A stretch of DNA of 5,480 nucleotides from an uncultured Eubacteriales bacterium (GTDB lineage Bacteria; Bacillota; Clostridia; Oscillospirales; CAG-382): positions 1 to 5,480 of the forward strand of contig USHI01000094.1 in NCBI GenBank assembly GCA_900554405.1, written 5' to 3'. Below are positions 1 to 5,480 of the stretch, piece after piece. Every line of letters starts with the position of its first letter. Position 1 is the stretch's first letter. A program made the position numbers and the translations under genes. A model generated the notes under the pieces. The model searched no databases. It was not told the DNA's origin and saw nothing but the letters and a program-made list of their open reading frames with translations.

Positions 1-1793
1 GCCGCAGCCGCGCCCGCCAATGCAAGCGCCTTTTTCTTATCGATACCGTACCGATGTGCTCCGCCGTGCTTTTTGCCGCCCCGTTCCGCCGGACGCTTTT
101 TCCGCACCTCCGGAATTTTCTCCCGGCACGCGGGGGCTTCCGGCTCCGGCTCCGGCTCCGGTTCCGGTTCGGCTTCGGGCGCAGCGTTTTCCGGGATCAT
201 GTCAAGCTCGCCGAGCGTGAGCGTTCCGTGCACAAAGCGGTAAAGCATATCGTATACCTGCCGAAGCGAAGGTTCGCCGCTGTATGCGCAATCCGAGAAA
301 ACGCCCGGTGTCGCCACCTGATAATAGGTATGCACCGTTTCGCGCATCATACCGCTTTTCACGCAGGAACGAAGATATTCGTAAAACAGCGCAAGATATT
401 TTCCCGCCGTTTTCGGGTTTTTCACGCCCTGGTGGATCTCCACCTCCGCGCCGAAGCCCATTTTGCGGCAGATATCGGTAAAATCCTCCATCGCGCCGCA
501 CGGGTCGGTCGCAAGCGTGTCGTTGAATGTCAGGTTGGGCTGCATTGTCACGGCATCAAAACCGACATCAAGCGCCTTTTCGCACCCGCCCGCCTGATAA
601 TATGGGATGAAAATACATTTCAGCCCGCGGGAATGTATATATTTCACGCATTCCGCCGCGAATTCGGCTTCATCATCCGCATACTCGCGGGATATGCTCT
701 CCGTCGCCCAGAAAAACCCGCCGAGCCGCACCCCTTCCGGCGCTTCCGCGGCAAAGCGTGCGAAAGCCGCATCGACAAACACCCTGTATGCGGCGACGCG
801 GTCCTCCGTCGTGAGCAGCTTTTCGGCAATTCCGTCGCCGTTTATATCGCCGTAATCGCCGCCGGAGCATTGCGGCACCGGCGCGGTGAGGTAAACGGTA
901 AAGGGCTTTTCACCCCTGCCGCCGAGCGCGGCGTTGACCTGCGCCACTGCCGAAGCGAGCGAATGCAGGCAGCCCTCCGGAGCAAAAAACGCATCCAGCA
1001 GCGCGAAAGCATCATCGAGCGTGGCGGCGTTCCCGCCGTAATACGCCGAAGCGCCCGAGGGGCAGCTCCCCTGTGCGGGAAGGAATATCAGCCCGTCGAA
1101 CATACGGTCGGCTATAACGCCGTCCTTTATATACCCGACATACGGCAAAAGGCTTTCCGGAGTGATAAGCGGATCGTATTTCGGGTTGCCGTAATAAATG
1201 AGCGGGATATCGTAAACTCCGCCCAGCGCCCCGCGCGGGCAGAAGCCCTTATCCGGTGCCGGCTTTACCGCCGGCAAGCAAAGCTCCGCGGGCGTGCGCC
1301 CGGCTGTGCACCCGGTGCTGCCGTACACCCTGAAATTGCCGCAGAAGGCGTGCACCTCCACGAAAAATTCGGCTGCGACATAGCGCGCCGCGATCGGCTT
1401 TTGTGCCGAAAAGCGGTAAACGGCGCGCGCCGGTTCCCCGAACGAGGCGGGGTACGGCGCCGCAACGCTGCCCGCAAGGTAATAATCCGTGCCGTTTTCG
1501 GAAACGAGAATATCCACCCTTTCCGGGCAGTATATCCCCATTTTGCGCGCATGGATAAAGGATATTTCGATCTTGTCGACATCGCACACTTCGCCGAGAT
1601 CGACGCTTATCCGCCTGCCGACACCGCGGTAAAAGTGCATCCAACCGCCGCCGTAGGGCTTTTCGGGGTCGCCCGTCGTGCCGTCGGTTATCGATATTCC
1701 GGTATTGTTTTCGTATTTGCCGTAGCTTTTGGCGGAGGGCACAAAGCCCTCCGCAAGCACGGCCCTGCCCAATGCAAGATCGGTATTGTTCAT
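1..1793 (-). CDS. F5/8 type C-like + DUF4855 protein, C-terminus cut by window edge
   Basis: The frame is open for 597 codons from ATG (1793-1791) to the left edge with no stop, so the C-terminus is missing. Residues about 8-165 resemble an F5/8 type C (discoidin-like) jelly roll: an 'LGRAV' opening, W51, 'RRISVDLGE' at 60-68 and a 'VDILVSENG' strand near 91-99. Residues about 190-505 resemble DUF4855, a TIM-barrel-like family of unknown activity: 'IYYGNPKYDP' from 199, 'FDGLIFLP' 232-239, 'FFWATES' 360-366, 'IPYYQAGG' 396-403, 'MQPNLTFN' from 417 and 'EVEIHQG' 450-456. E365, E450, E452 and H454 are candidate active-site residues, by inference only. The tail holds a Glu-Pro run (about 540-553), a Lys/Arg-rich stretch, then KKK (586-588) leading into an Ala/Leu-rich hydrophobic start. 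There is no signal peptide, and about 17 cysteines are visible, which is odd for a secreted Bacillota protein. The start is supported by a 4-base ATGA overlap with the psd stop and a GGAG eight bases upstream. Substrate and role are unknown. Confidence 0.85.
   Translation of the reverse strand, partial: MNNTDLALGRAVLAEGFVPSAKSYGKYENNTGISITDGTTGDPEKPYGGGWMHFYRGVGRRISVDLGEVCDVDKIEISFIHARKMGIYCPERVDILVSENGTDYYLAGSVAAPYPASFGEPARAVYRFSAQKPIAARYVAAEFFVEVHAFCGNFRVYGSTGCTAGRTPAELCLPAVKPAPDKGFCPRGALGGVYDIPLIYYGNPKYDPLITPESLLPYVGYIKDGVIADRMFDGLIFLPAQGSCPSGASAYYGGNAATLDDAFALLDAFFAPEGCLHSLASAVAQVNAALGGRGEKPFTVYLTAPVPQCSGGDYGDINGDGIAEKLLTTEDRVAAYRVFVDAAFARFAAEAPEGVRLGGFFWATESISREYADDEAEFAAECVKYIHSRGLKCIFIPYYQAGGCEKALDVGFDAVTMQPNLTFNDTLATDPCGAMEDFTDICRKMGFGAEVEIHQGVKNPKTAGKYLALFYEYLRSCVKSGMMRETVHTYYQVATPGVFSDCAYSGEPSLRQVYDMLYRFVHGTLTLGELDMIPENAAPEAEPEPEPEPEPEAPACREKIPEVRKKRPAERGGKKHGGAHRYGIDKKKALALAGAAA
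138..170. repeat. Six-base tandem repeat coding for a Glu-Pro run
   Basis: On the plus strand the unit (c/t)tccgg is repeated five to six times. The first copies are ctccgg and the last ttccgg, with imperfect copies at the edges. Read on the minus strand this gives alternating CCG and GAG/GAA codons, so the protein has five consecutive Glu-Pro pairs between the DUF4855 domain and the basic tail. Such runs usually form a stiff, extended linker. Short tandem units of this kind can change copy number by replication slippage without breaking the frame. Confidence 0.8.
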
Positions 1794-2671
1794 AAAACCT
1801 GCTCCGTTCCCGGAACGCAGCCCGTGCGTTCGCCGTATTTTACCGCCGTTTCCACACCGGAAGCACTGTTTTTCGCGATATCCTCATCCGGCACTGCCGT
1901 GCCCGCGCGGTAAAGCAGCACAACGGTGCTGCCGCCGAAGGAGAAATAACCCTTTTCCTCGCCGCGCTCCACGCGTTCCCTTGCAGGGGCGTTGTTGATC
2001 CTGCCGACCATCATCGCGCCGATCTCCAGCACGGCGACCAGCCCGAAGGAATCGGTTTCGAGCAGGGTCAGCTCGCGGCAGTTCTTGCCGAAAACATCGG
2101 TGCGCTCCGTTGCGATCGGGTTCACGGTGTGGAGCACCCCGGGGATAAATCTGCGCACAAGCTCGCGCCCGCCGTCCGTAAAGCAGTACCTGTGGTAATT
2201 ATCCACGGTAAGCCGGTAAACAAACATCTTCCCGCCGGTGAATTCGCCGGCAAGCGCGCCGTCGCCGCCGAGCAGTGTCAATATGTCGTATTCCCCGCCC
2301 TTTATGATATATTTTCCGTTTGCGGTGATATCATATACCGTCAGTTTGGAATCCGCCGGCGATACAACGGCGTTCTTTTCGGTGCAGACAACACGCTTTC
2401 CCGGCAATATGCGGCGGGTGAAAAATTCGTTAAAGGATCGGTATTCCTCCGCCGGGTATTCGCTCATATCGATACCCGCACCGGATATGAGCCGTTTTAT
2501 CCTCCCGCGGGAAAGCCGCGAGCGCATATAAGCCCCGCCCAGGTTCGATATCCACCTGCGGCAGAGCAGCCGCAGCAGCAGCCTGCCGGGCTTTTTGCAA
2601 TAAAGAAAGGTAAGAAACCTTTCCTGATCGTTCTGCTCCGGAAGGATATTTCCGTTTCTGTCCTTTATCAT
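1790..2671 (-). CDS. psd: Phosphatidylserine decarboxylase proenzyme
   Basis: Psd decarboxylates phosphatidylserine to phosphatidylethanolamine at the cytoplasmic membrane, the last step of the CDP-diacylglycerol route. The 293-residue protein has the full family pattern: 'SRLSRGRIKRLI' 51-62, 'SFNEFFTRR' 79-87, 'SPADSKL' 104-110 with the conserved Asp107, 'VDNYHRY' 156-162 with His160, 'HTVNPIA' 181-187 with His181, and the autocleavage site Gly-Gly-Ser-Thr at 246-249. By family knowledge, self-cleavage before Ser248 makes the pyruvoyl cofactor and splits the chain into a beta chain of 247 residues and an alpha chain of 46. The classical bacterial motif is LGST; here Gly replaces the Leu, as I recall for clostridial homologues. 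The short N-terminal part with its 'FLYCKKPGR' segment also fits the clostridial type. The ATG overlaps the upstream gene's stop as ATGA, with AAAGGA six bases before it, and its own TGA overlaps the DUF4855 gene start. No phosphatidylserine synthase gene is in the window. Confidence 0.95.
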   Translation of the reverse strand: MIKDRNGNILPEQNDQERFLTFLYCKKPGRLLLRLLCRRWISNLGGAYMRSRLSRGRIKRLISGAGIDMSEYPAEEYRSFNEFFTRRILPGKRVVCTEKNAVVSPADSKLTVYDITANGKYIIKGGEYDILTLLGGDGALAGEFTGGKMFVYRLTVDNYHRYCFTDGGRELVRRFIPGVLHTVNPIATERTDVFGKNCRELTLLETDSFGLVAVLEIGAMMVGRINNAPARERVERGEEKGYFSFGGSTVVLLYRAGTAVPDEDIAKNSASGVETAVKYGERTGCVPGTEQVL

Positions 2672-3756
2672 GTCGTTTCCTTTCTTTTGCGGAACAGCGT
2701 GGTAAGCCCGCTGCGGATAACGGTTATTACGCCCGTGAGTATAAGCGGGATATAATAAACTATCGCGCGGTTGAGCAGCATTGCCGCAGCGGCGGTCTCG
2801 CTTGTCGGGTAAAGGCTTTCGTAAAGCAGGAACGAAACATATTCGTTCAGCCCGATGCCGCCGGGGATGGGAAGGCTGTCCACCGCGACGGAAACACCGA
2901 TCTGCAAAAAGAAGATATAAATAAAGCTCTTTTCCCCGCCGCCGAGGCTGAGATATGTAAAATACGGCACCGAAAACAGCGCACAGCGCTGCACGAGTGT
3001 CTCCAGCAGCAGCCTGCCCAAAAGCCCGCGGCTGCTTTTCAATGTTTTTGCCGCGGCGCGGTATTCGCCGAGCGATTCCGTAAAACGGGCGCTTGTCGCC
3101 GCTTTATCCTTTACGAACCGGAATTTTGCTCCGATGCCGATAAACAGCAGCCCGACACGCTTTGTGACCCCGGTGAAGAAAAGTGCCAGCACAAAAAGGA
3201 AGGTGACAAACACCGTCGCCCCCGCGCCGATAATGAATACCGTGCGGAAGAGCCTGTCCGTGCCGAAATATCCGGTGAAGAGCAGCGCACCCGATACCGA
3301 ACCGAGCAGCAGCAGGACAATACGGAAAACGATCGTCTGCATTATCACCGCGGCGGAGGCGGAGGCGGGGGGAGCGCCGTCCCCGGACATTGTCACCGTG
3401 AGCGCAGCGGGGCTGCCGCAGCCGCCCGGTGTCGCGGAGGGATAAAAGAAATCCAGCGCGGAATAAAGCGCCGCGCGGAACCGACCGATCCCGAACCCGA
3501 GCGCCTTCGATGCCGTGCGCATGAACACCGCATACCCTGAAAAATAAAGCAGCATTATCGCCGCACCGCAATATACAAAGCCGATCCGCGGTGAATTTTT
3601 CACAAGCGAAACCAGTGCGCCGATATCGAATTCGCGCACCAGCACAACGGCGGTAACGCCGAGCAGAATAAATATAAGGAGGAAGCTCCACAGCCTGCCC
3701 CTGTTTTTGGGTGCTTTATGTTCTTTTATGTTTTCTTCCATCAGTTTTTCTTTCAT
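2668..3756 (-). CDS. LPG_synthase_TM / UPF0104 family membrane protein (flippase-like)
   Basis: The protein is 362 residues and strongly hydrophobic, with a Lys-rich N-terminus (residues 1-21) and about seven or eight membrane segments, near 23-40, 59-78, 134-162, 172-196, 258-272, 277-293, 304-315 and 328-348. It ends in a basic 'FRKRKE' tail. Two family signatures are visible: a Ser/Gly/Pro-rich loop 'SATPGGCGSP' at 107-116 with 'GDG' soon after, and 'LPIPGGIGLNEY' at 295-306. This family covers the membrane part of MprF, which flips lysyl-phosphatidylglycerol, and stand-alone YbhN/AglD-like proteins. There is no aminoacyl-transfer domain here, so it is not a complete MprF. The start is uncertain. 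The open frame extends upstream to a GTG at 3834, but that lies before the promoter. ATG 3756 is the first start after the promoter, and ATG 3741 (five codons later, 'MEENIKEH') is a serious alternative; neither has a strong ribosome site. It is the first gene of the operon and overlaps psd by ATGA, which suggests a lipid substrate (inference). Confidence 0.85.
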   Translation of the reverse strand: MKEKLMEENIKEHKAPKNRGRLWSFLLIFILLGVTAVVLVREFDIGALVSLVKNSPRIGFVYCGAAIMLLYFSGYAVFMRTASKALGFGIGRFRAALYSALDFFYPSATPGGCGSPAALTVTMSGDGAPPASASAAVIMQTIVFRIVLLLLGSVSGALLFTGYFGTDRLFRTVFIIGAGATVFVTFLFVLALFFTGVTKRVGLLFIGIGAKFRFVKDKAATSARFTESLGEYRAAAKTLKSSRGLLGRLLLETLVQRCALFSVPYFTYLSLGGGEKSFIYIFFLQIGVSVAVDSLPIPGGIGLNEYVSFLLYESLYPTSETAAAAMLLNRAIVYYIPLILTGVITVIRSGLTTLFRKRKETT

Positions 3757-3774
3757 CCCCGTGTTTAACGCCGT

Positions 3775-3803
3775 ATTATACCTTTTTTGCCCGGAAAAGT
3801 CAA
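3775..3803 (-). promoter_or_regulatory. Promoter of the flippase-like/psd/DUF4855 operon
   Basis: Read on the minus strand, TTGACT (3803-3798) is followed by a 17-base spacer and a perfect TATAAT (3780-3775). Transcription would begin near 3768, about a dozen bases before ATG 3756 or about 27 before ATG 3741. This rules out the longer reading of the first gene from GTG 3834. The short leader leaves little room for a ribosome site in front of ATG 3756. Confidence 0.8.
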
Positions 3804-3841
3804 TGCTTTGAGCGATAACGGCGATTTTTGGCACAAAGGGC

Positions 3842-3870
3842 TTGACACGGCGGCAGAAGCGGAGTATAAT
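3842..3870 (+). promoter_or_regulatory. Promoter of the AbrB-like/ABC transporter operon
   Basis: A perfect TTGACA (3842-3847), a 17-base spacer and a perfect TATAAT (3865-3870) form a full consensus housekeeping promoter. Transcription would start near 3877, giving a leader of about 36 bases before ATG 3913. Such a strong core usually needs repression to be controlled, and the first gene encodes an AbrB-type DNA-binding protein, so autorepression is plausible but not shown. Confidence 0.85.
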
Positions 3871-3886
3871 TCACGGCAATAAGTAT

Positions 3887-3916
3887 GAAATGTATGACAC
3901 GGGAGGAAATGTATGA
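3887..3916 (+). repeat. Direct repeat of GAAATGTATGA in the leader
   Basis: The 11-base sequence GAAATGTATGA occurs at 3887-3897 and again at 3906-3916, a 19-base period. The second copy contains the start codon of the AbrB-like gene, and the SD GGGAGG (3901-3906) lies between the copies, sharing one base with the second. It could be a pair of binding sites for the regulator encoded just downstream, or the trace of a small duplication. The sequence alone does not decide this. Confidence 0.5.
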
Positions 3917-4143
3917 GCAAGGAAAGAAAGCCCTCGAAATTCGTCGGGATCAGCCGCGTGGGTGAAAAGGGCCAGATAGTTATCCCCAAGGAAGCGCGGG
4001 ATATGTTCGGCATCGCCCCGGGCGACAGCATGGTGTTTCTGTGCGACAGCCGGCGCGGGATCGCGCTTGTAAAAGCATCGGTTCTGGAATCGGTTGCGGA
4101 CGGGATATTCAAGCCCGAACCGGAGGAGGAATGCGGGAAATGA
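3913..4143 (+). CDS. AbrB/MazE/SpoVT-type DNA-binding protein
   Basis: This 76-residue protein has a swapped-hairpin AbrB domain at about residues 12-56. The hallmark 'GEKGQIVIPKEARDMFGI' (17-34) is followed by 'PGDSMVFLCD' (36-45) and the strand 'GIALVKA'. Proteins of this fold act as dimers or higher assemblies that bind AT-rich promoter DNA (AbrB, SpoVT) or serve as antitoxins (MazE). The C-terminal stretch 57-76 is short and acidic (PEPEEE). No toxin gene follows; an ABC transporter does, so a transporter-linked transcription regulator is the better reading than an antitoxin. The start has GGGAGG (3901-3906) six bases upstream and a consensus promoter before that. Its stop overlaps the next start as ATGA, so regulator and transporter are made together, which would suit feedback on its own operon (inference). 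Confidence 0.92.
   Translation: MSKERKPSKFVGISRVGEKGQIVIPKEARDMFGIAPGDSMVFLCDSRRGIALVKASVLESVADGIFKPEPEEECGK
4122..4130 (+). promoter_or_regulatory. Ribosome binding site deciding the ABC ATPase start
   Basis: GGAGGAGGA lies inside the Glu codons at the end of the AbrB-like gene. Its AGGAGG (4124-4129) is ten bases before ATG 4140, which forms the ATGA overlap. An in-frame ATG at 4131 directly abuts the purine run: GGAGG 4122-4126 is only four bases away, which is short. I prefer 4140, but 4131 would add just three residues. Any start further upstream would lie deep inside the AbrB-like gene. Confidence 0.65.
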
Positions 4144-4868
4144 GCAACGCGCTTGAATTCCGCGGGGTCGTAAAACGCTACGGCAGCAAAGCGGCGCTTT
4201 GCGGGGTCGATCTCACCGTTCCCGACCGTGGCGTTTTTGCGCTTCTGGGTACAAACGGCGCGGGAAAGACAACAAGCATCCGCCTTGCGACAACGCTGCT
4301 TTCGCCGGACGAAGGTGAAATAACCGTGCTTGGGCTGGATACGCGTCACGAACGGGAACGCATCCGCGCACAGATAAATATTTCCCCGCAGGAGACGGCT
4401 GTCGCGCCCAACCTTACCGTTGCCGAAAATCTCGAATTCATGGCGGGCGTATACGGCATTGCCGAAAAGAAGCTCCGCGCGCGGGAGCTGTGCGACGAAT
4501 TCGGTTTGGAGCCGGTGATGAACAAGCGCGCAAAAACGCTTTCCGGCGGGTGGCAGAGGCGCGTTTCCATCGCAATGGCGCTTGTAAACCGTCCGCGGCT
4601 GCTGTTTCTGGACGAGCCGACATTGGGGCTGGATGTTATCGCACGGCGGGAGCTGTGGGAAATAATACGTTCGCTTCGCAAAAATGCGACGATCATACTC
4701 ACAACGCATTATATGGAGGAAGCACAGGAGCTTTCGGACAGGATCGCCATACTGGAAGGCGGCGTGCTTGCCGCCTGCGGAAACGCCGGCGAGCTTTGCG
4801 AGCTCGCGGGGGCAAAGGATCTCGAAAGCGCATTTGTGAAGCTTGCGACGGGGGGCCGGCTGAAATGA
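4140..4868 (+). CDS. ABC transporter ATP-binding protein (ABC-2 exporter type)
   Basis: This 242-residue cytoplasmic ATPase would power the permease encoded next. All nucleotide-binding motifs are intact: Walker A 'GTNGAGKT' 37-44, Q-loop Gln84 in 'ISPQE', signature 'LSGGWQ' 134-139, Walker B 'LLFLDEP' 154-160 with catalytic Glu159, D-loop 'LGLD' 162-165 and switch His190 in 'TTHYMEEA'. An aromatic residue at position Y14 fits the A-loop. The 'NLTVAENLEFMAGVYGI' stretch (91-107) and overall length fit the DrrA/CcmA-like group that pairs with ABC-2 permeases for drugs, antibiotics or polymers. The substrate cannot be told from the ATPase. The gene overlaps its neighbours by ATGA at both ends, giving a coupled three-gene unit. 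Confidence 0.95.
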   Translation: MSNALEFRGVVKRYGSKAALCGVDLTVPDRGVFALLGTNGAGKTTSIRLATTLLSPDEGEITVLGLDTRHERERIRAQINISPQETAVAPNLTVAENLEFMAGVYGIAEKKLRARELCDEFGLEPVMNKRAKTLSGGWQRRVSIAMALVNRPRLLFLDEPTLGLDVIARRELWEIIRSLRKNATIILTTHYMEEAQELSDRIAILEGGVLAACGNAGELCELAGAKDLESAFVKLATGGRLK

Positions 4869-5480
4869 AGCGTACTTTCAATTTTGCATCGCGGAATATA
4901 AAAGAGCTTGTGCGCGATCCGCTCGGCGCGGTATTCGCGATACTGCTCCCGCTGTTTCTTTTGTTCGTTTTCCGGCAGTTCGATATCCCGAACGAAGCCT
5001 ATTTGCCCGAAAATTTCACGCCGGGCATAATCGTCTTCGCCTTTTCCTTCCTGACACTGTTTGAATCGACGCTTGTCTCGCGCGACCGCACCACCGCGCT
5101 CATGACCCGTCTTTCCGTCAGCCCGATGAAGCGCGCGGAATATGTTTTGGGGTATCTGCTCTCGACACTGCCCATCGCATTGCTTCAATGCCTGCTCATC
5201 ACCGCGGCCGGCGTGGCGCTCGGGCTGCCGATGCGCGTCCGCGTACTGCTTGCCATACCGGCGGCATTGCCCGCGGCGGTGCTTTTCGCGCTTTTCGGCG
5301 TATTTATCGGGAACATAGTTTCGGATAAAGCCGCGCCCGGCGTTTCGAGCGTTATCGTGCAGCTTGTCTGCTTCACGAGCGGGATGTATTTCCCGAAGGA
5401 GCTTGTGGGCAAGGGCTTTGCCGCGGTATGCGACCTGCTCCCCTTCGGCGTCTGCCTGGATCTTATCCGCGCGGCTGTAT
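4865..5480 (+). CDS. ABC-2 type transporter permease, C-terminus cut by window edge
   Basis: The first 205 residues are present, and the frame is still open at the right edge. A short cytoplasmic N-terminus (MKRTFNFASRNIKELVRDPL) leads into membrane segments at about 21-37, 52-68, 96-119, 126-150 and 158-175. Features of ABC2_membrane permeases are present: 'ESTLVSRDRTTALMTRL' (66-82), the cytoplasmic 'SPMKRAEYVLG' link (85-95), and late in the chain 'FTSGMYFPKE' (169-178) followed by 'LLPFGVCLD' (191-199). Family members are usually about 230-280 residues, so little is probably missing. The start ATG overlaps the ATPase stop as ATGA, with a G-rich run (4850-4855) nine bases before it acting as ribosome site. 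It should form the membrane channel for the ATPase upstream. No substrate can be assigned. Confidence 0.93.
   Translation, partial: MKRTFNFASRNIKELVRDPLGAVFAILLPLFLLFVFRQFDIPNEAYLPENFTPGIIVFAFSFLTLFESTLVSRDRTTALMTRLSVSPMKRAEYVLGYLLSTLPIALLQCLLITAAGVALGLPMRVRVLLAIPAALPAAVLFALFGVFIGNIVSDKAAPGVSSVIVQLVCFTSGMYFPKELVGKGFAAVCDLLPFGVCLDLIRAAV

Noticed and set aside
830..856. A 'DYGDINGDG' stretch (residues 313-321 of the DUF4855 protein) resembling a dockerin calcium loop
   Set aside because: A dockerin needs two such duplicated segments in about 60-70 residues, usually at a chain end. Here there is a single copy in the middle of a domain, so it is at most a loop that may bind a metal.
54..1913. 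A 619-codon plus-strand open frame opposite the DUF4855 gene
   Set aside because: Its codons are in exact register with those of the minus-strand gene, so stops would appear only where that gene uses TTA, CTA or TCA, codons it avoids. The product is Arg/His/Ala-rich with no recognisable domain, and the minus-strand frame has clear family motifs, a ribosome site and an ATGA overlap.
2129..2755. A 208-codon plus-strand open frame opposite psd
   Set aside because: The minus strand carries an intact Psd with all key residues, and the plus-strand product shows no domain.
3757..3834. Extension of the flippase-like gene to GTG 3834 (388 residues)
   Set aside because: The added 26 codons cover the whole minus-strand promoter, there is no ribosome site before the GTG, and the extra residues are not like the family's N-terminus.
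3885..3965. A 26-codon leader ORF starting at ATG 3885, overlapping the AbrB-like start in another frame
   Set aside because: There is no ribosome site in front of it, and the GGGAGG present serves ATG 3913. It looks like a by-product of the direct repeat.
3913..4143. MazE-type antitoxin reading of the AbrB-like gene
   Set aside because: No MazF, PIN or other toxin-sized gene follows. The downstream overlap is with an ABC ATPase.
3765..4709. A 314-codon minus-strand open frame running opposite the AbrB-like and ATPase genes
   Set aside because: It is a shadow of two well-supported plus-strand genes and crosses the divergent promoters. The translated product resembles no family.

Overview
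The window looks like chromosomal DNA from a GC-rich member of the Bacillota, most likely an uncultured or gut-type Clostridia lineage. The basis is near-consensus housekeeping (sigma-A type) promoters, purine-rich Shine-Dalgarno sites, a Psd of the clostridial type, a SpoVT/AbrB-type regulator and a DUF4855 protein, in a genome where codons such as TTA, CTA and TCA are avoided. The assignment is inferred from protein character, because no rRNA or other marker is present.

Layout: two divergent operons are read outward from a control region at about 3757-3912. Leftward on the minus strand are (a) a polytopic membrane protein of the LPG_synthase_TM / UPF0104 (flippase-like) family, (b) a phosphatidylserine decarboxylase proenzyme and (c) a large protein with an F5/8 type C (discoidin-like) domain followed by a DUF4855 domain. 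The third protein runs off the left edge of the window. Rightward on the plus strand are (d) a 76-residue AbrB/SpoVT-type DNA-binding protein, (e) an ABC transporter ATPase and (f) an ABC-2 type permease that runs off the right edge. Nearly every base is coding. The only intergenic stretch is the divergent control region, with two good promoters facing away from each other, TTGACT-17-TATAAT (minus) and TTGACA-17-TATAAT (plus).

All four same-strand gene junctions are 4-base ATGA start/stop overlaps, so both operons look translationally coupled throughout. The left operon appears to concern membrane lipid: Psd makes phosphatidylethanolamine, and the flippase-like protein is a candidate for moving a lipid across the membrane. 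The DUF4855 protein is the unexplained member. It lacks a signal peptide, contains many cysteines, and ends within the window in a Glu-Pro repeat, a Lys/Arg-rich stretch and the start of a hydrophobic segment. The right operon is a small regulator-plus-exporter unit of unknown substrate. There is no sign of a mobile element, CRISPR array, tRNA or rRNA. The long open frames opposite these genes are antisense shadows.
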